From Anagrus nilaparvatae (Eukaryota; Arthropoda; Insecta; Hymenoptera; Mymaridae), in NCBI GenBank assembly GCA_022575985.1, contig JAKSXM010000132.1, forward strand, positions 15,996,001-16,060,000: 64,000 nt of DNA, read 5' to 3'. Both the position numbers and the translations under genes were made by a program. Positions within the stretch are counted from its first letter, which is position 1; each line of letters opens with the position of its first letter. Shown piece by piece: positions 1 to 12,375 of the stretch. The notes below the pieces were generated by a model. It had not been told where the DNA came from and did not search any database. It saw only the letters and a list, made by a program, of their open reading frames with translations.

Positions 1-2
1 AC

Positions 3-1511
<1,509 letters not shown>

Positions 1512-2989
1512 TTGAACGATAAAAGTAGTTTTTTTGTTTTAAAAAATTATTAAATTAGTTTATAGTATGTGTATGTGTCTGATAGATAATTAAAAAAAGG
1601 TAAAAAATTAATAAATAGATTAAGTGTGTTAGTGTTTAAATGTTATTGAAGTAGTGCGCAGGCATTGCCAATAGACTATATTCTATAGAATTATACTCAA
1701 AATATTCAATAAAAACGTTAAATAATATAATAATAAAAAAATAAAAGATCTCTCTTAATATTTACAATAAAAAATTTAATAATTATTTTCAAGAAATGAT
1801 TAGCATAATATTCTCAGCTCACAAAACTTTCTTCTTGAATCAACCCGCAATAAAACTTATTATTATTATTACTTATATTGATATAATTTACATCAAATCT
1901 TAAAATGAATTCTGAGATTTTAATTTCTTCAAAAGGAATAATAAAATTTTTTTATTGGCGTATTCTACACCTGGTGTGTAAATTTTATAGATTTGTAAAA
2001 ATTCTTGCACGGGTATTTACGTGATAGTAAATTTAGTATCCTGATTGGAAATTTACTGTACTGAACGCAAAATTATTTTAGATATAAAAGCCTAAAAAGC
2101 TACTAATTTAACAGTATTTGTGAGTGATTTTATATTAGTATAATGAAATATTTGTGAAATAATTTTTTATCAGTAGTAAATTCACTATCTTGATAGTAAA
2201 TACCCAGACTATATCAATAATTTAGATTATAAATTTATATTCTTGTCCGGGTATTTACTATCTTTAATGTAAATTCAGCTTAGATAGCCGGAACCCTGAT
2301 TGTTGAAACAGAATTTTTCCAGTTTCATAATATGTGTTAAAAATGACTACTTTTCTGACAAGCAATGGTTCATTTTTGATAAAAAATTATTTTTTAAAAC
2401 GCGAGAAAAAACAAGTGTGGTGCTTTTTTATTCAGTTTCAAAGATGTATAGTTAGATGTATAGTTGTATTAGTGTTAGTGGCCACGCGCCGAGGTGTCAT
2501 GTGAATTTTTTTTATTTGCAAAAATTTTAATGGATAAAAAAATTCGTCGGATTTGAATTATATTTCAATGTATTTGGGTTTCTACTACAGATTGAAAATA
2601 TTTTTTCGTTAGTTTTCTAATTCAGAATGCATCCTTTTTCTTAAATTTTTTTATTTATAATTATCTACATCTAAAATTTTTGAACTAAAATTTCAAGTAA
2701 CACCGTTACTCAATAACACATAAAAATTTTTTTTCTCTATACCCTACAATAAACGAATAAAAAAAAAAGAATTTTTTCAATGAATTCGTTACCTAGTAAA
2801 CTATCAGCCACGTGCTATAAAGACATAAAAAACAACTGTAATAATTTTTTTTCTCAAAAATTTATACGTTCAGGAAAAAAGGTCCATTCAATACAAAAAC
2901 AAAAAAATTTATTATTTCTTAAAAAGAAATTATAATAAAAACTAAAAATAGGTACAAAATTTTTATTTATTTTTTGTTTCTGATCATCA
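1512..2989. other. AT-rich intergenic region, no gene seen
   Basis: This is the spacer between two zinc-finger genes. No long frame or RNA gene is recognisable. The segment 1965-2290 holds several degenerate copies of a short phrase resembling 'gatagtaaatttactatc' in both orientations, probably a decayed local repeat. Confidence 0.5.
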
Positions 2990-3075
2990 GTTCACGTTTT
3001 GACAGTCAGTTGTTAAGATATTAAGAGTAAATTATACCTAAGTTTTATCTTGTGTGGATTAGTAATTTAAAATTT
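2990..3075 (+). other. candidate 5' UTR exon of the 3535 zinc-finger gene
   Basis: A less AT-rich stretch ends at a good splice donor (TTT|GTAAGT, donor at 3076). A polypyrimidine tract and TTTCAG acceptor follow at 3421-3430, and the next exon carries the ATG at 3535. The start of this exon is not determined; it is inferred only from the splice signals. Confidence 0.3.
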
Positions 3076-3534
3076 GTAAGTTTTTTTATTAAAATTTTTA
3101 ATTTACGTACTCTAAATGCATATTTTTATAATTAATAATGTACCAATGCGTGAATTATTATTTTTTTAATTATACTGTAATTTCATGTTAATCAATAAAT
3201 AATTTAAAAAAATTATTTCATAATTTATTCAATAATATAACGATAATAAATTTTTATATTTTATTTTCTTTTACTCACAATTAAGATTTTTTGTGATTAG
3301 CTTTATTTAAATTTTTATATTAAAATATTCTACAGAGAGAAATAGCCAAAAATTATTAAATAATTAATTTAGAATTTGATAAATAATAACAATAGTGGAT
3401 TTAAAAAAATTTATTTTTTTTTTATTTCAGAGTACCAACAAACACTAAAATAGAGGTTCTAAAGTTCTCAAAGTTGTAAACGAATACAATTCAATGCAAA
3501 TTTAAAAAATAGAAAATAATCAGCTGAAAATAAA

Positions 3535-4575
3535 ATGGCTCATAAATGTAAGGAATGTGGAAAACTTTTCAACCATTTTAGTCATTTTATAGAACATGAA
3601 AGATTTCACACTAGAGAAAAGCTATTTAAGTGCAAAGAATGTGACAAAAATTTTGCTCGTAAAAGTACTTTGAAAATTCATGAAAGAATTCATACAGGTG
3701 AAAAGCCTTATAAATGTAAAGAATGTGAAAAAGCTTTTAATACTAAATCTAGTTTACAAAGACACATAAGAATACATGCAGGTGAAAAGCCTTATAAGTG
3801 TAACGAGTGTAGTAAAGCTTTTAAACTTTTGAGTATTCTTGAAAGACATACAAGAATTCATACAGGTGAAAAACCTTACAAGTGTAAAGAGTGTAGTAAG
3901 GCTTTTAATCGTTCGTGTCATCTTCAAATGCATATAAAAATCCATACAGGTGAAAAACCTTATAAGTGCAAAGAGTGTAGTAAAGCTTTTACTCGTTTGA
4001 GTCATCTTGAAATACATACAAGAATTCATACAGGTGAAAAACCTTATAAGTGTAAAGATTGTGGAAAAGCTTTTTCAGGATCAAGTAATTTAAGACAAAA
4101 TTCACACATACATACAGGGAAACAACCTTATAAGTGTCAAGATTGTGGAGAAGCTTTTAGTTTTTCGAGTTATCTCACTAGACATAAAAGAATTCATGCA
4201 AGGGAAAAACCTTATAAAGCCCGAATTTCCGAAAAAAATTTTAAATCAATTAGTGGTTTGAAATATCATAAAAAAATTCATACGCATGAAGAACCTTGTA
4301 GTTTTAATGAATGCGATAAAATTATCACTACAACTGACCATCTTACAGTTCATGAAAAATGTCACAAAGATGAAAAACCTAGTAAATACCAAAAATGGAG
4401 AAAAGTTTATAAAGGCTCAAGTAATTTAAGAAAACTTTTGAAAATTCGCTTAAATAAAAAGGTTTTTAAATGTCAAAAATGTGCAAAAACTTTCAACCTA
4501 ATGAGCAGCCTTGTAGTACACAAAATACTGCACCGTTATGAAATCAAAAAAATTTTAAATCACAAAATAAATTAT
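3535..4575 (+). CDS. C2H2 zinc-finger gene, first coding exon
   Basis: Exon begins at about 3431 after a TTTATTTCAG acceptor. About 104 bases of leader precede the ATG at 3535, the first Met of the frame, immediately before a finger. Fingers 1-6 and 8 are canonical with TGEKP linkers. Finger 7 has Asn in place of its first zinc-binding His. A unit near residues 227-245 has lost its cysteines (ARIS), the next has C-X4-C spacing, another (YQKW...) has lost all ligands, and the last (CQKC) is again normal. The frame stays open to 4689, but that tail is low-complexity. A GTAAGT donor at 4576 in phase 0 gives a better exon end and joins in phase with the exon at 5052. Probable nuclear DNA-binding protein; the decayed fingers suggest relaxed constraint on its C-terminal half. 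Confidence 0.75.
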
Positions 4576-5051
4576 GTAAGTAATAAAGTTTTAGAAAGTA
4601 CTTTTTTTTTTTACTCTTCTACTTTGAAAATAAATTATTATGATTTATTATTATCTCTTATCTCTTATTATCTCTTCTCAAAATTTTAAATAAAAATTCT
4701 GTTTATAGAGACTGTATAATTCAAGAATTACATTTTTGATTTTGATTTTTATTTTTGATTGATTTTTCTGACGTGCGATTTCGTTAATATAATTAAATAC
4801 TTTTTTACAATAATACTTACAATAATTAATTACTTTTTTCAAAGACACTATAGTGTATAAATAGTGTCTTTACTTTAGTTTCACGCTCGGACTACGAGTA
4901 CATGACATGAATTGTATAACGTAGTATACTATATATATTTTATATATGTATATGTAACCAATCCGTGTAAACTTATGTACAGCTAGCTAAATAAATAAAT
5001 AAATAACAGATTTAAACATTTTATTAATTTTGTTTGTTATTTTAATTTCAG
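4576..5051 (+). other. probable phase-0 intron
   Basis: It starts GTAAGT and ends in a pyrimidine tract plus TTTCAG. It contains an (AAAT)n microsatellite near 4985-5004 and no other feature. Confidence 0.55.
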
Positions 5052-6128
5052 AAAGCTTGTCGAATTACTCAAAGCAATGAAGCGGTTCAAAGTGTGATAA
5101 ACGAAACATCAGAAATTAAATTATTGAAAAAATTTTATAAATGTAAAAAATGCAATAATGCTTATCATAATCTAAGTGAATTAGAAACTCACAAAGCAAC
5201 TCACATGGATAAAAAATCTTTTGAGAATGAAAAATCTGAAAATTCTGCACAATTAAATACTTTGTCGAAAAATGCAATAGATCAAGAAGTGCAAAATTTT
5301 TTTAAATGTACAGACTGTAAAGAAGAATTTCTTGAATTCAGTGACCTAAAAATGCATAAACAGATTCATGATAGTGACAAATCTTTTATATGTGAAAAAT
5401 GTACTAAATCTTTTTTTAATGCAAAAGACTTCGAAATTCATCAAAAAAATCATTCTTGTGAAAACCTTCACAAATGTGAAGAATGTGGAATAACTTTTCA
5501 ATACATCGATAATCTTGATTCTCACAAAAAAGTTCACAAACCGGAAAAACTTGGTACACCTAAATCTGCAGACACGTACCCAGATAAAAATCCTTATGTA
5601 CATGAAGAAAATGGTGGTGAATATTTTGAGTCCACTGCTTGTCTTCAAAATCACAAGAAACAAGAAAAGAAACAAGAAAACTGTCACGTGTGTGAAGAAT
5701 GTGGAATAACTTTTCAATACATCGATAATCTTGATTTTCACAAAGATGTTCACAAACCGGAAAAACTTGGTACGCCTAAATCTGCAGACACGTACCCAGA
5801 TAAAAATCCTTATGTACATGAAGAAAATGGTGGTGAATACTTTGAGTCCGCTGATTGTCTTCAAAATCACAAGAAGCAAGAAAAGAAACAAGAAAACTGT
5901 CACGTGTGTGAAGAATGTGGAATAACTTTTCAATACATCGATAATCTTGATTCTCACAAAAAAGTTCACAAACCGGAAAAACTTTGTACTCCTAAAGATT
6001 CCAGTAAAACATTACCTCGGTCAGCTGGTCTAACAAAATCTGCAGACAATAAAAATTCTTATTTACATCAAGAATGTGGTGAATATTTTGAGTCCTCCGA
6101 TTGTCTTCAAAATCACAAGCAAAATCAT
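5052..6128 (+). CDS. C2H2 zinc-finger gene, internal exon with 72-residue repeats
   Basis: An exon open in phase 0 from the acceptor at 5051 to a GTAAGT donor at 6129, again phase 0. It has no in-frame ATG at its start (the first possible start is GTG at 5094), which fits an internal exon rather than a separate gene. It contains three ordinary fingers, then a finger of type CEECGITFQYIDNLD-H-HK-VH. That finger is followed by a KPEKLGTPKSAD linker and a degenerate ENGGEYFES-CLQNHK half-finger. This 216-bp (72-residue) unit occurs twice in full and a third time in part, starting near 5475, 5691 and 5907. Copies are nearly identical, so the expansion is recent. A last half-finger (HQECGEYFESSDCLQNHKQNH) ends exactly at the donor. 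Role inferred only as DNA binding. Confidence 0.75.
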
Positions 6129-6746
6129 GTAAGTAATTTTACTAAAAATATAATTGGAATAACTCTACTAACATTATTAGACAAAAAAAGCCTACACCGA
6201 ATAAACAAGGTGGAAAAAGACGTGTATTTTCGCCGCTGACAAAAAAATTTCTATTCGTCCCTTGTCCAAAAAAAGAATATCTCAAATCTCAGTTTACACA
6301 TCATATACTAATTTTGAATAATTTGGTACCTAATATTTTTTGTTATTTTTTATATTTTTAGATAAATATGCTGTTAAAAGTTACTCCTCTTAAAAAATAA
6401 AAATAGTAGAAAAATAATATGCGAAGAAATAGTAAGTTTTCAGTTTTCGTAAATTTGGCTACTTTATTCGCAAATTTACAGGCATTACTTTAAACAGTGC
6501 AGATTCCGACTTTTCATGACCTTTTGTGTCCTATTAATCTAATTTTACTTCATTTTTTTCCAAGAAATCATTATAAACTGCAATCTTTATCACAGTTTTC
6601 TCACAAAACCAACTTTGTACTAATCACATACTTAAAGCCTCAAATTATTATTCTTTATTTATAAATTTAATTTAATTTAATTTAAATTAATTTAATTTTT
6701 TGAAAAATTACCAAAACTAATAAAAAAACTTTTTTTCTGATTTCAG
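6129..6746 (+). other. probable intron with a degenerate hairpin repeat
   Basis: Phase-0 intron from GTAAGT to TTTCAG. Positions 6195-6300 hold a weak copy of the dispersed hairpin repeat described at 12140 (shared phrases 'ccgctgacaaaaaaat' and 'cccttgtccaaaaaaagaat'). Confidence 0.5.
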
Positions 6747-7983
6747 GATGCAAATATAGGCGGAGATTTGACAACTAAAAACAATAAAACTATTCTGCGA
6801 GAACAAAATGAAAAATTAGACGCTTTTCACGATCTCGACCAATTAAAAACTCATGAAATAATTCATCAAGACGAAAAACGTATTAAAATTCAAAAATATG
6901 AAAAATTGTATAATTGTAAAGAATGTGGAAAAGAATTCCTTCAATTAAGGTCTTACGTACGTCAGGAATTTTACCTATCGGCATCTTTGTCATACACACG
7001 TATAAAAGTAAGGATTGCAACTTCAAATAAATAAAAAAGTTTTTTCAATATTACTTAATTATTACTATTCAAAGCTTAAAAATGAATTTTATTAACTTAA
7101 TTTTGGCATTAAATAAATTATTTATTATTTAAACAATATTATTTAATTATTTACAAATAAATAAAAAAATATAAAAAATATAATAAATGACTCTACCTCA
7201 ATAGCAGAACAAACGTTCATTTTTTAACATTTTTTTAAGTAAAACCATAAAAAATGACGGTCGATTGTAAATTTTAAGGTCTCTTTTTATTTATTAGGAC
7301 ATTATTTATCAACTCATAAAAAAAAATATCTAAGTTTTGTATTTTAAATGCTTTTTTTTCATTTTTTGAAATTCCCCATAAGAGCCTGTGTTAATTTTTT
7401 TTTTGTTTATTTATTTACTCAAAAACTTTTCGGTCAATTATAAAAAAAAAAAAATACGTGTAAAATTAAATTATATTTACTTCACTTTCTCCAAGTTTTA
7501 GCTTTTTTTTTGCATTTTGATTCGGACGTACGTAAGACCTTAAGTGATTTAAATGAACATAGAAAAATTCACATTTCTGAAAAATCCTTCAAGTGCAAAA
7601 AATGTAGTGAAGCTTTTTTTATTGCTAGAGACTTAACAATTCACGAAAAAGAACACTCTGGTGAGTTTTACAAGTGTAAAGAATGCGATAAAAATTTTAA
7701 TCAGATTAGTAGTCTGATACTTCACAAAAAAATTCACAAAACTGACAAAGTTTTTGTATGCTTAGAATGTGGAGAAGCTTTTACTGATTCTGATGATTTA
7801 ACAATTCATAAAAAAATTCATGTTAATGAAAAACCTTATGAGTGTATTGAATGTGAAAAGAGTTTTAAATATCCTAGTGCATTTAGGAATCATAAAAAAA
7901 CGCATTTGGTTGATAATTCACCTGAAAATTTATCAAATAGTGATGAGATAGAAGTAACGTCTGTTTGGAGACCCTGGTTATAG
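6747..7983 (+). pseudogene. C2H2 zinc-finger last exon interrupted by a TTAA element
   Basis: The exon opens in phase 0 at GATGCA after the TTTCAG acceptor and reads to a finger, CKECGKEFLQL, where it is broken at 6946-6949. Sequence resumes at 7544 with SDLNEHRKIH, which supplies the missing helix and both histidines. Removing the insert with one copy of TTAA restores C-X2-C-X12-H-X3-H in frame. Four further normal fingers follow and the protein ends SVWRPWL, a WRPW motif like that of the gene ending at 1511. As it stands the left part stops at 7032-7034 inside the insert. The allele is therefore disrupted unless transcripts skip the insert. I treat 3535-7983 as one gene because all three junctions are phase 0; separate paralogues cannot be excluded. 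Confidence 0.75.
6950..7539. mobile_element. 590-bp non-autonomous TTAA (piggyBac-type) element
   Basis: The insert is bounded by perfect 16-bp inverted ends (GGTCTTACGTACGTC...) and flanked by TTAA on both sides (6946-6949 and 7540-7543). TTAA duplication is the signature of the piggyBac superfamily. There is no transposase frame, so it is a MITE-like derivative. It splits a zinc finger in the host exon, and the host frame is perfectly restored by removing it, which confirms the boundaries independently. Confidence 0.85.
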
Positions 7984-9067
7984 TTGAATTTTCTAGATAA
8001 TTAAGTTTAAATAAATAAGTAATGTTAATATTTTTAGTACAAATTGATGTAAAATTTTTGATAGATAGATCATAAGTAGCAACGATTGTGCTTTAAAATA
8101 AAATCCAGAATGTTTAAATGGTTGAAAATGTCATAAAACATAAAGATAAGTTTAAAAAAAATTGTATTTAGTTTTTAACAGTAAAACTAGTAAGCTGCAG
8201 GGTATATTTTTTAAGATTAAAACTTTTATTTTTTAATGTGAAAATGTACTGTAAATATTTTAACAGATAAGTCCTTTTGTTTTGATTTTAAACACTAGTT
8301 TTAATTTGTATAAGATTGTAATAATGTTAAAAAGTTTATATTTCAACTAAATATGGTGTCTTTAGTTAGTTGAGAGTGTTGAGTCAGGTCATTTTTTTAA
8401 GAAATCAAGGATATTTCTTGAAACTAATATTTACTTTGAATTTTGTAAAATATTTTAAAATTTTAATTTTATAAGCTTTGATAATGTTAAAAATTTTTGA
8501 TTATTTTTAAGCATTTTTTAATGTACTATAAATTTGTATGTTTCAAAAAAATAAATAAATAAATAAATAAATTAAAATTTAATACAAGTTTTAAATTTTC
8601 TTGCTTATTACATAAACTACTGTACATCTTTTTTTATAATCCTTTGTATACAAGTTTATTATTGTTAAAGGTCTTTTTTAGAAGCTAACCCCATTAATAA
8701 AAACTGATCAAAAAAATTGAATTCCCGTTACTCAAATAAGACTCAGAAAGCTGAAAGAAAAGCGGGAGGGCCTAGGTAGCAAGCGTTACCGGTTTCACTA
8801 AAAAAAAAAAATTAAATTTTTTAGATTTTTTTTGTCTTTTAGAAAAATCTAGGCTATTGACAATGCTTATACTTTGAAATCCGTTTATTATTTACTCAGT
8901 ATAATTTTACCTCTCTTCCAGTAAAGCTACTCTTTATTAAATTAAATTTTGGGTGTTTTGTCAGGTAAAAATACAAATAATTTCTCATTCGTATAATTTT
9001 TGTAAAACTAAAAATATTTTTATTTTTTATTAAGAATATTTGTAAATTTTTCATTTTTTGTTGCAGG
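7984..9067. other. AT-rich spacer
   Basis: 3' flank of one zinc-finger gene and upstream region of the next. It contains an (AATA)n microsatellite at about 8549-8573. A possible acceptor (TTGTTGCAG) ends the spacer at 9067. No gene seen. Confidence 0.5.
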
Positions 9068-9955
9068 ATAAATTACTTTGAACAAAAGTTACCAATTAAA
9101 TCCAAGAAAAATATAAATTCGTATTTATAAATTAATAGATCCAAATTTTGGATTAGCTTCACCAAAATCAAGATTATAATGACCCATCAGAGTCAACAAT
9201 TGAAAACGACATCAATGGAGTTTGAAATAGTGAAAATTGAAAAAATTCATAAAAGTGAAAAAGCTGAAAAAGATGTCTCTGGTGAAAATGTTTTTAAACT
9301 TCCTAGTGGTGTTTACGTAGGTAGGAAATGCGGAAGAGATCTGAGCCAGATTATTAGCCACGTAATTCATAAAATAATTCAGAGTAGTGAAATACGTTAT
9401 AAATGTCAAGTATGTGAGAGATATTTTACTAATTTAACAGCTCATAAACGAATTCATACAGAAAAAAGGCCTTTCCAGTGTCAAGTATGCAAAAGATCTT
9501 TTATTGACTCTAGTAGCCGCAAAAAACATATGAGAACTCATACAGGTGAAAAACCTTATATTTGTGAAGTATGTGGAAAAGCTTTTCCGTATTTAAATAG
9601 CCTTGTATATCACAAAAAGATCCACACAGGAGAAAAACCATATGAATGTAAAGAATGTGGAAAAGCTTTTATTCATTCATCTGCATTAAAAGCTCATGGA
9701 AGTGTTCACTCAAATGAAACACCTTTTAAATGCAATATATGTGAAAAAGCTTATAAACGTTCAAGCAATCTTTCCAGGCATAAAAAAGTTCATGCAGGGT
9801 AAAAACCATTTTTATGCCATGATTGAGGAAAATCATTTTTTGTATCAAGTGGTTTGAAATTTCATAAACCATCTTTTACTGGTAAAAAGTTTTTTAAGAA
9901 TGTGGAAAATATTTTGGAAGAAAAGATCATTTGAATAAACATGAATAAATTCATT
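9068..9955 (+). pseudogene. decayed C2H2 zinc-finger gene
   Basis: After a TTGCAG acceptor, an ATG at 9179 opens a 207-residue frame with a degenerate first unit (GRKCGRDLSQIISHVIH) and five ordinary fingers. The frame ends at 9800-9802, where a GAA codon of the usual HxGEKP linker reads TAA. The sequence beyond is still recognisably zinc finger: a finger with its second Cys codon followed by TGA, then a frameshift near 9898 before ECGKYFGRKDHLNKHE. At least two nonsense changes and one frameshift therefore remove the C-terminal fingers. The 207-residue remainder could still be made, so a truncated functional protein is possible, but a recent pseudogene is the simpler reading. Confidence 0.75.
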
Positions 9956-10229
9956 TTGGCAAGCAATAGACTAGTAAAACTAAAAATAGTTGTATACAAG
10001 TTTTAATAGTAAACTTAAATATTATACAGAAACTAATTTAATTTAATTCAAAATTAATTTGTAAAACAATCATTTTTATAAAAAAATAAATGTCATTTAA
10101 AGGAAAATGCTAAAATTATTTATTGTAATTTGTTAATTTATTCGTTTAAAAATATAAAATATAACTTTTTTTAAATAACATTTAATTAACAATTAACAAG
10201 TTAGTTTTACAATTCATATAAAATTTAAA

Positions 10230-10775
10230 TTTTAAATTTAATTATGAAAAAATACGATGGTAAATTAAAATCATTCATGCAATTGAGATATTAATGTAAG
10301 TCCAATATAATTTTTATTATCACCATGACATAATAATAAAAAATATTTAGGGATACTAAATCTAATAAAACGTGCTTTTCATATTGATAATAATTGCAGA
10401 TTTTTGTTTCTGAAATTAATTTACTTGTTTTCTCTGCTAAGTTATTTTTTATTGGATTAGCGAATATGTAATTTTTACTAAGAGTAATATTTTTCTCAAA
10501 TACCTCATCGATTGTAAAAATTTAATTTTAATCAAATACATGGTAATGTCTGATATTTGGAGTACCAAAATTTCAATATCATTTTTATAAATTAGTGGTG
10601 CAAGTAAATAATATTTTTGAAAGTATTCAAGTTTGTAAATGTTAATTAGTTTATTTTCACCATTGTTTATTGTAGGATGTAAATTTAAATATCCAAATCA
10701 TAATTATTGATTTCACTAGACATACATGTTATTGACAATTTTTTCAAAACCTTTATTTTTAAATCATTCAATATT
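10230..10775 (-). pseudogene. relic of an ionotropic-receptor gene
   Basis: On the minus strand this segment is collinear with the intact receptors of the cluster. 10238-10265 matches the S2-region block found at 33470-33495. 10340-10400 matches the segment coding L-D-S-N-I-F. 10480-10560 matches the S2 start after TM2, and 10560-10625 the block before TM1. The membrane domain (about 450 bases) is deleted, and 10680-10760 matches the upstream 'NSTSSF' block. Multiple stops and indels are present. The flank at 10130-10230 also resembles the flank at 32460-32560. It is an old, dead copy that places the edge of the IR cluster next to the zinc-finger block. Confidence 0.7.
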
Positions 10776-11149
10776 TATCAGAAAAAATATAATTTTCTGA
10801 TTTGGAATAATAAATTTCATCAATTACGTTGGATTACAATATAAAATAACTTTATTTTTAAAATCAATTAATAAAATTGTAAAAACTAAAAAATTAGCAG
10901 ATTTCCAATGAAAAAAATTTATACTTTATTCAAATAGTTTCTGTTTTAGTCAAGATTTCTACTTGAACTTCACTGCCTAATTAAATTTCATCAAAAATAT
11001 TTAACTGATAAACATTAAGAAATATTAATAAAACATTTCTTTCTGATATCATAAAAAAGTCAAGTTCTGATCAAATTTAATGTTTTACCTAAATTAGTTA
11101 CAAATTTATTTTCATTAATTAATGTTATATTTGTTATAATGGTGCTATA
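10776..11149. other. AT-rich spacer
   Basis: I see nothing beyond AT-rich sequence between the receptor relic and the first inverted-repeat element. Confidence 0.4.
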
Positions 11150-11275
11150 CTCCAGTCAAAAACTTATGACCGGTTTGTGTAACTACACAACCAACGAGCA
11201 TGGAACATGTTCACTAATAACTAACACTGATAATAAAGTATCTATTCTGTTCATAATATCAATATTTATATCCAA

Positions 11276-11808
11276 GTATTTCTGCACTAAAGTTCTTTAG
11301 AGACTTCTGCACCAATGCTCCCTAGGTACTTCTGCACCAAAGATCTTTAGAAACTTCTGCACCCTAGGTACTTCTGCACCAAAGGTCTTTAGGGACTTCT
11401 GCACCATGGGTCCCTAGGTACTTCCACACCAATGCTTCCTAAGTACTTCTGCACCAAAGGTCTTTAGAGACTTCTGCACCATAGGTCCCTAGGTAATTCT
11501 GCACCAAAGGTCTTTAGGGACTTCTGCACCGTAGATCCCTAGGTACTTCTGCACCAATGGTCCCTAGGTACTTCTGCACCAAAGGTCTTTAGGGACTTCT
11601 GCACCATAGGTCCCTAAGTACTTCTGCACCAAAGGTCTTTAGAGACTTCTGCACCCTAGGTACTTCTGCACCAAAGGTCTTTAGGGATTTCTGCACCAAT
11701 GCTCCCTAAGTACTTCTGCACCAAAGGTCTTTAGAGACTTCTGCACCATAGGTCCCTAGGTACTTCTGCACCAATGCTCCCTAAGTACTTCTGCACCAAA
11801 GGTCCCTA
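11276..11808. repeat. minisatellite, about 21 units of 25 bp
   Basis: Tandem 25-bp units alternate between 'acttctgcaccaaaggtctt' and 'acttctgcaccataggtccc' variants. It is followed at 11811 by 'aaatcgaaaatattctaag' and a C-rich block that recurs at about 19840, 30695 and 56160. The array is therefore the internal part of a dispersed element, not an isolated satellite. Confidence 0.9.
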
Positions 11809-12139
11809 AATCGAAAATATTCTAAGTCCCATTTGACCCCCCCCCCTTAAAAAGGACAAATTTGACCCCCCCCCTTAATTTTCCAGTTCTGAAGTACCCC
11901 CTCCCTATAAACATGTTCCATGTTAAAATACGGGTTTGGTTGTATAGTTTCTGGCCACCACCAGATTTGGTCAACTATAGGTTTTTTGGGTCCCTGAACA
12001 CGAAAATCAGAGTCTCTTCTATGAGAAATTGGGGCTTAACCCTTAAATTGAGCAAAACTTGCCCTAAAAAGGATATTTTTTACAAATTCACTCTAAGCCT
12101 TTGAAATTTGGTATACAGGGTTTTTTCGGGTCGCTAATT

Positions 12140-12375
12140 ACGAATATTCAATTATTTTTTCTTGTCAGCGGCCAGAAAGCACGTATTTCCCGGCCGCTGC
12201 GCGACCGGAAAAGACGCGTTTTCTCGCCACTGACGAAGAAAAATCGTATACGACCCTTGTCCATAAATAAAGAATGACCCAAATCGCAGTTTAACAACCT
12301 CGGCTTCGCCTCGGATGGTAAATTACGTGCGATTTGGGCCATTCTTCACTTTTCTGGACTCGGGCTCGTAATATA
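12140..12375. repeat. dispersed GC-richer hairpin repeat
   Basis: Contains 'cagcggccagaaagcacg', 'acgacccttgtccataaa', and an imperfect hairpin pairing 'aaagaatgacccaaatcgc' with 'gcgatttgggccattctt' around a 'cctcggcttcgcctcgga' loop. Related copies lie near 6195, 22615, 26150 and 53000. Short, without coding capacity; probably a MITE or SINE-like family nested in the larger element. Confidence 0.7.

Noticed and set aside
3754..4029. Minus-strand frames under the second zinc-finger gene, here and at 5346-5969
   Set aside because: Same antisense effect of repetitive finger codons; no independent start context or domain.
6950..7539. The insert as an ordinary intron
   Set aside because: Splicing at the GT of 6950 and the AG at 7535-7536 would bring a stop into frame, and the TTAA-flanked inverted ends explain it better as an element.
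11276..11808. CRISPR-like array
   Set aside because: Units are directly adjacent with no unique spacers, and the genome is eukaryotic; it is a minisatellite.
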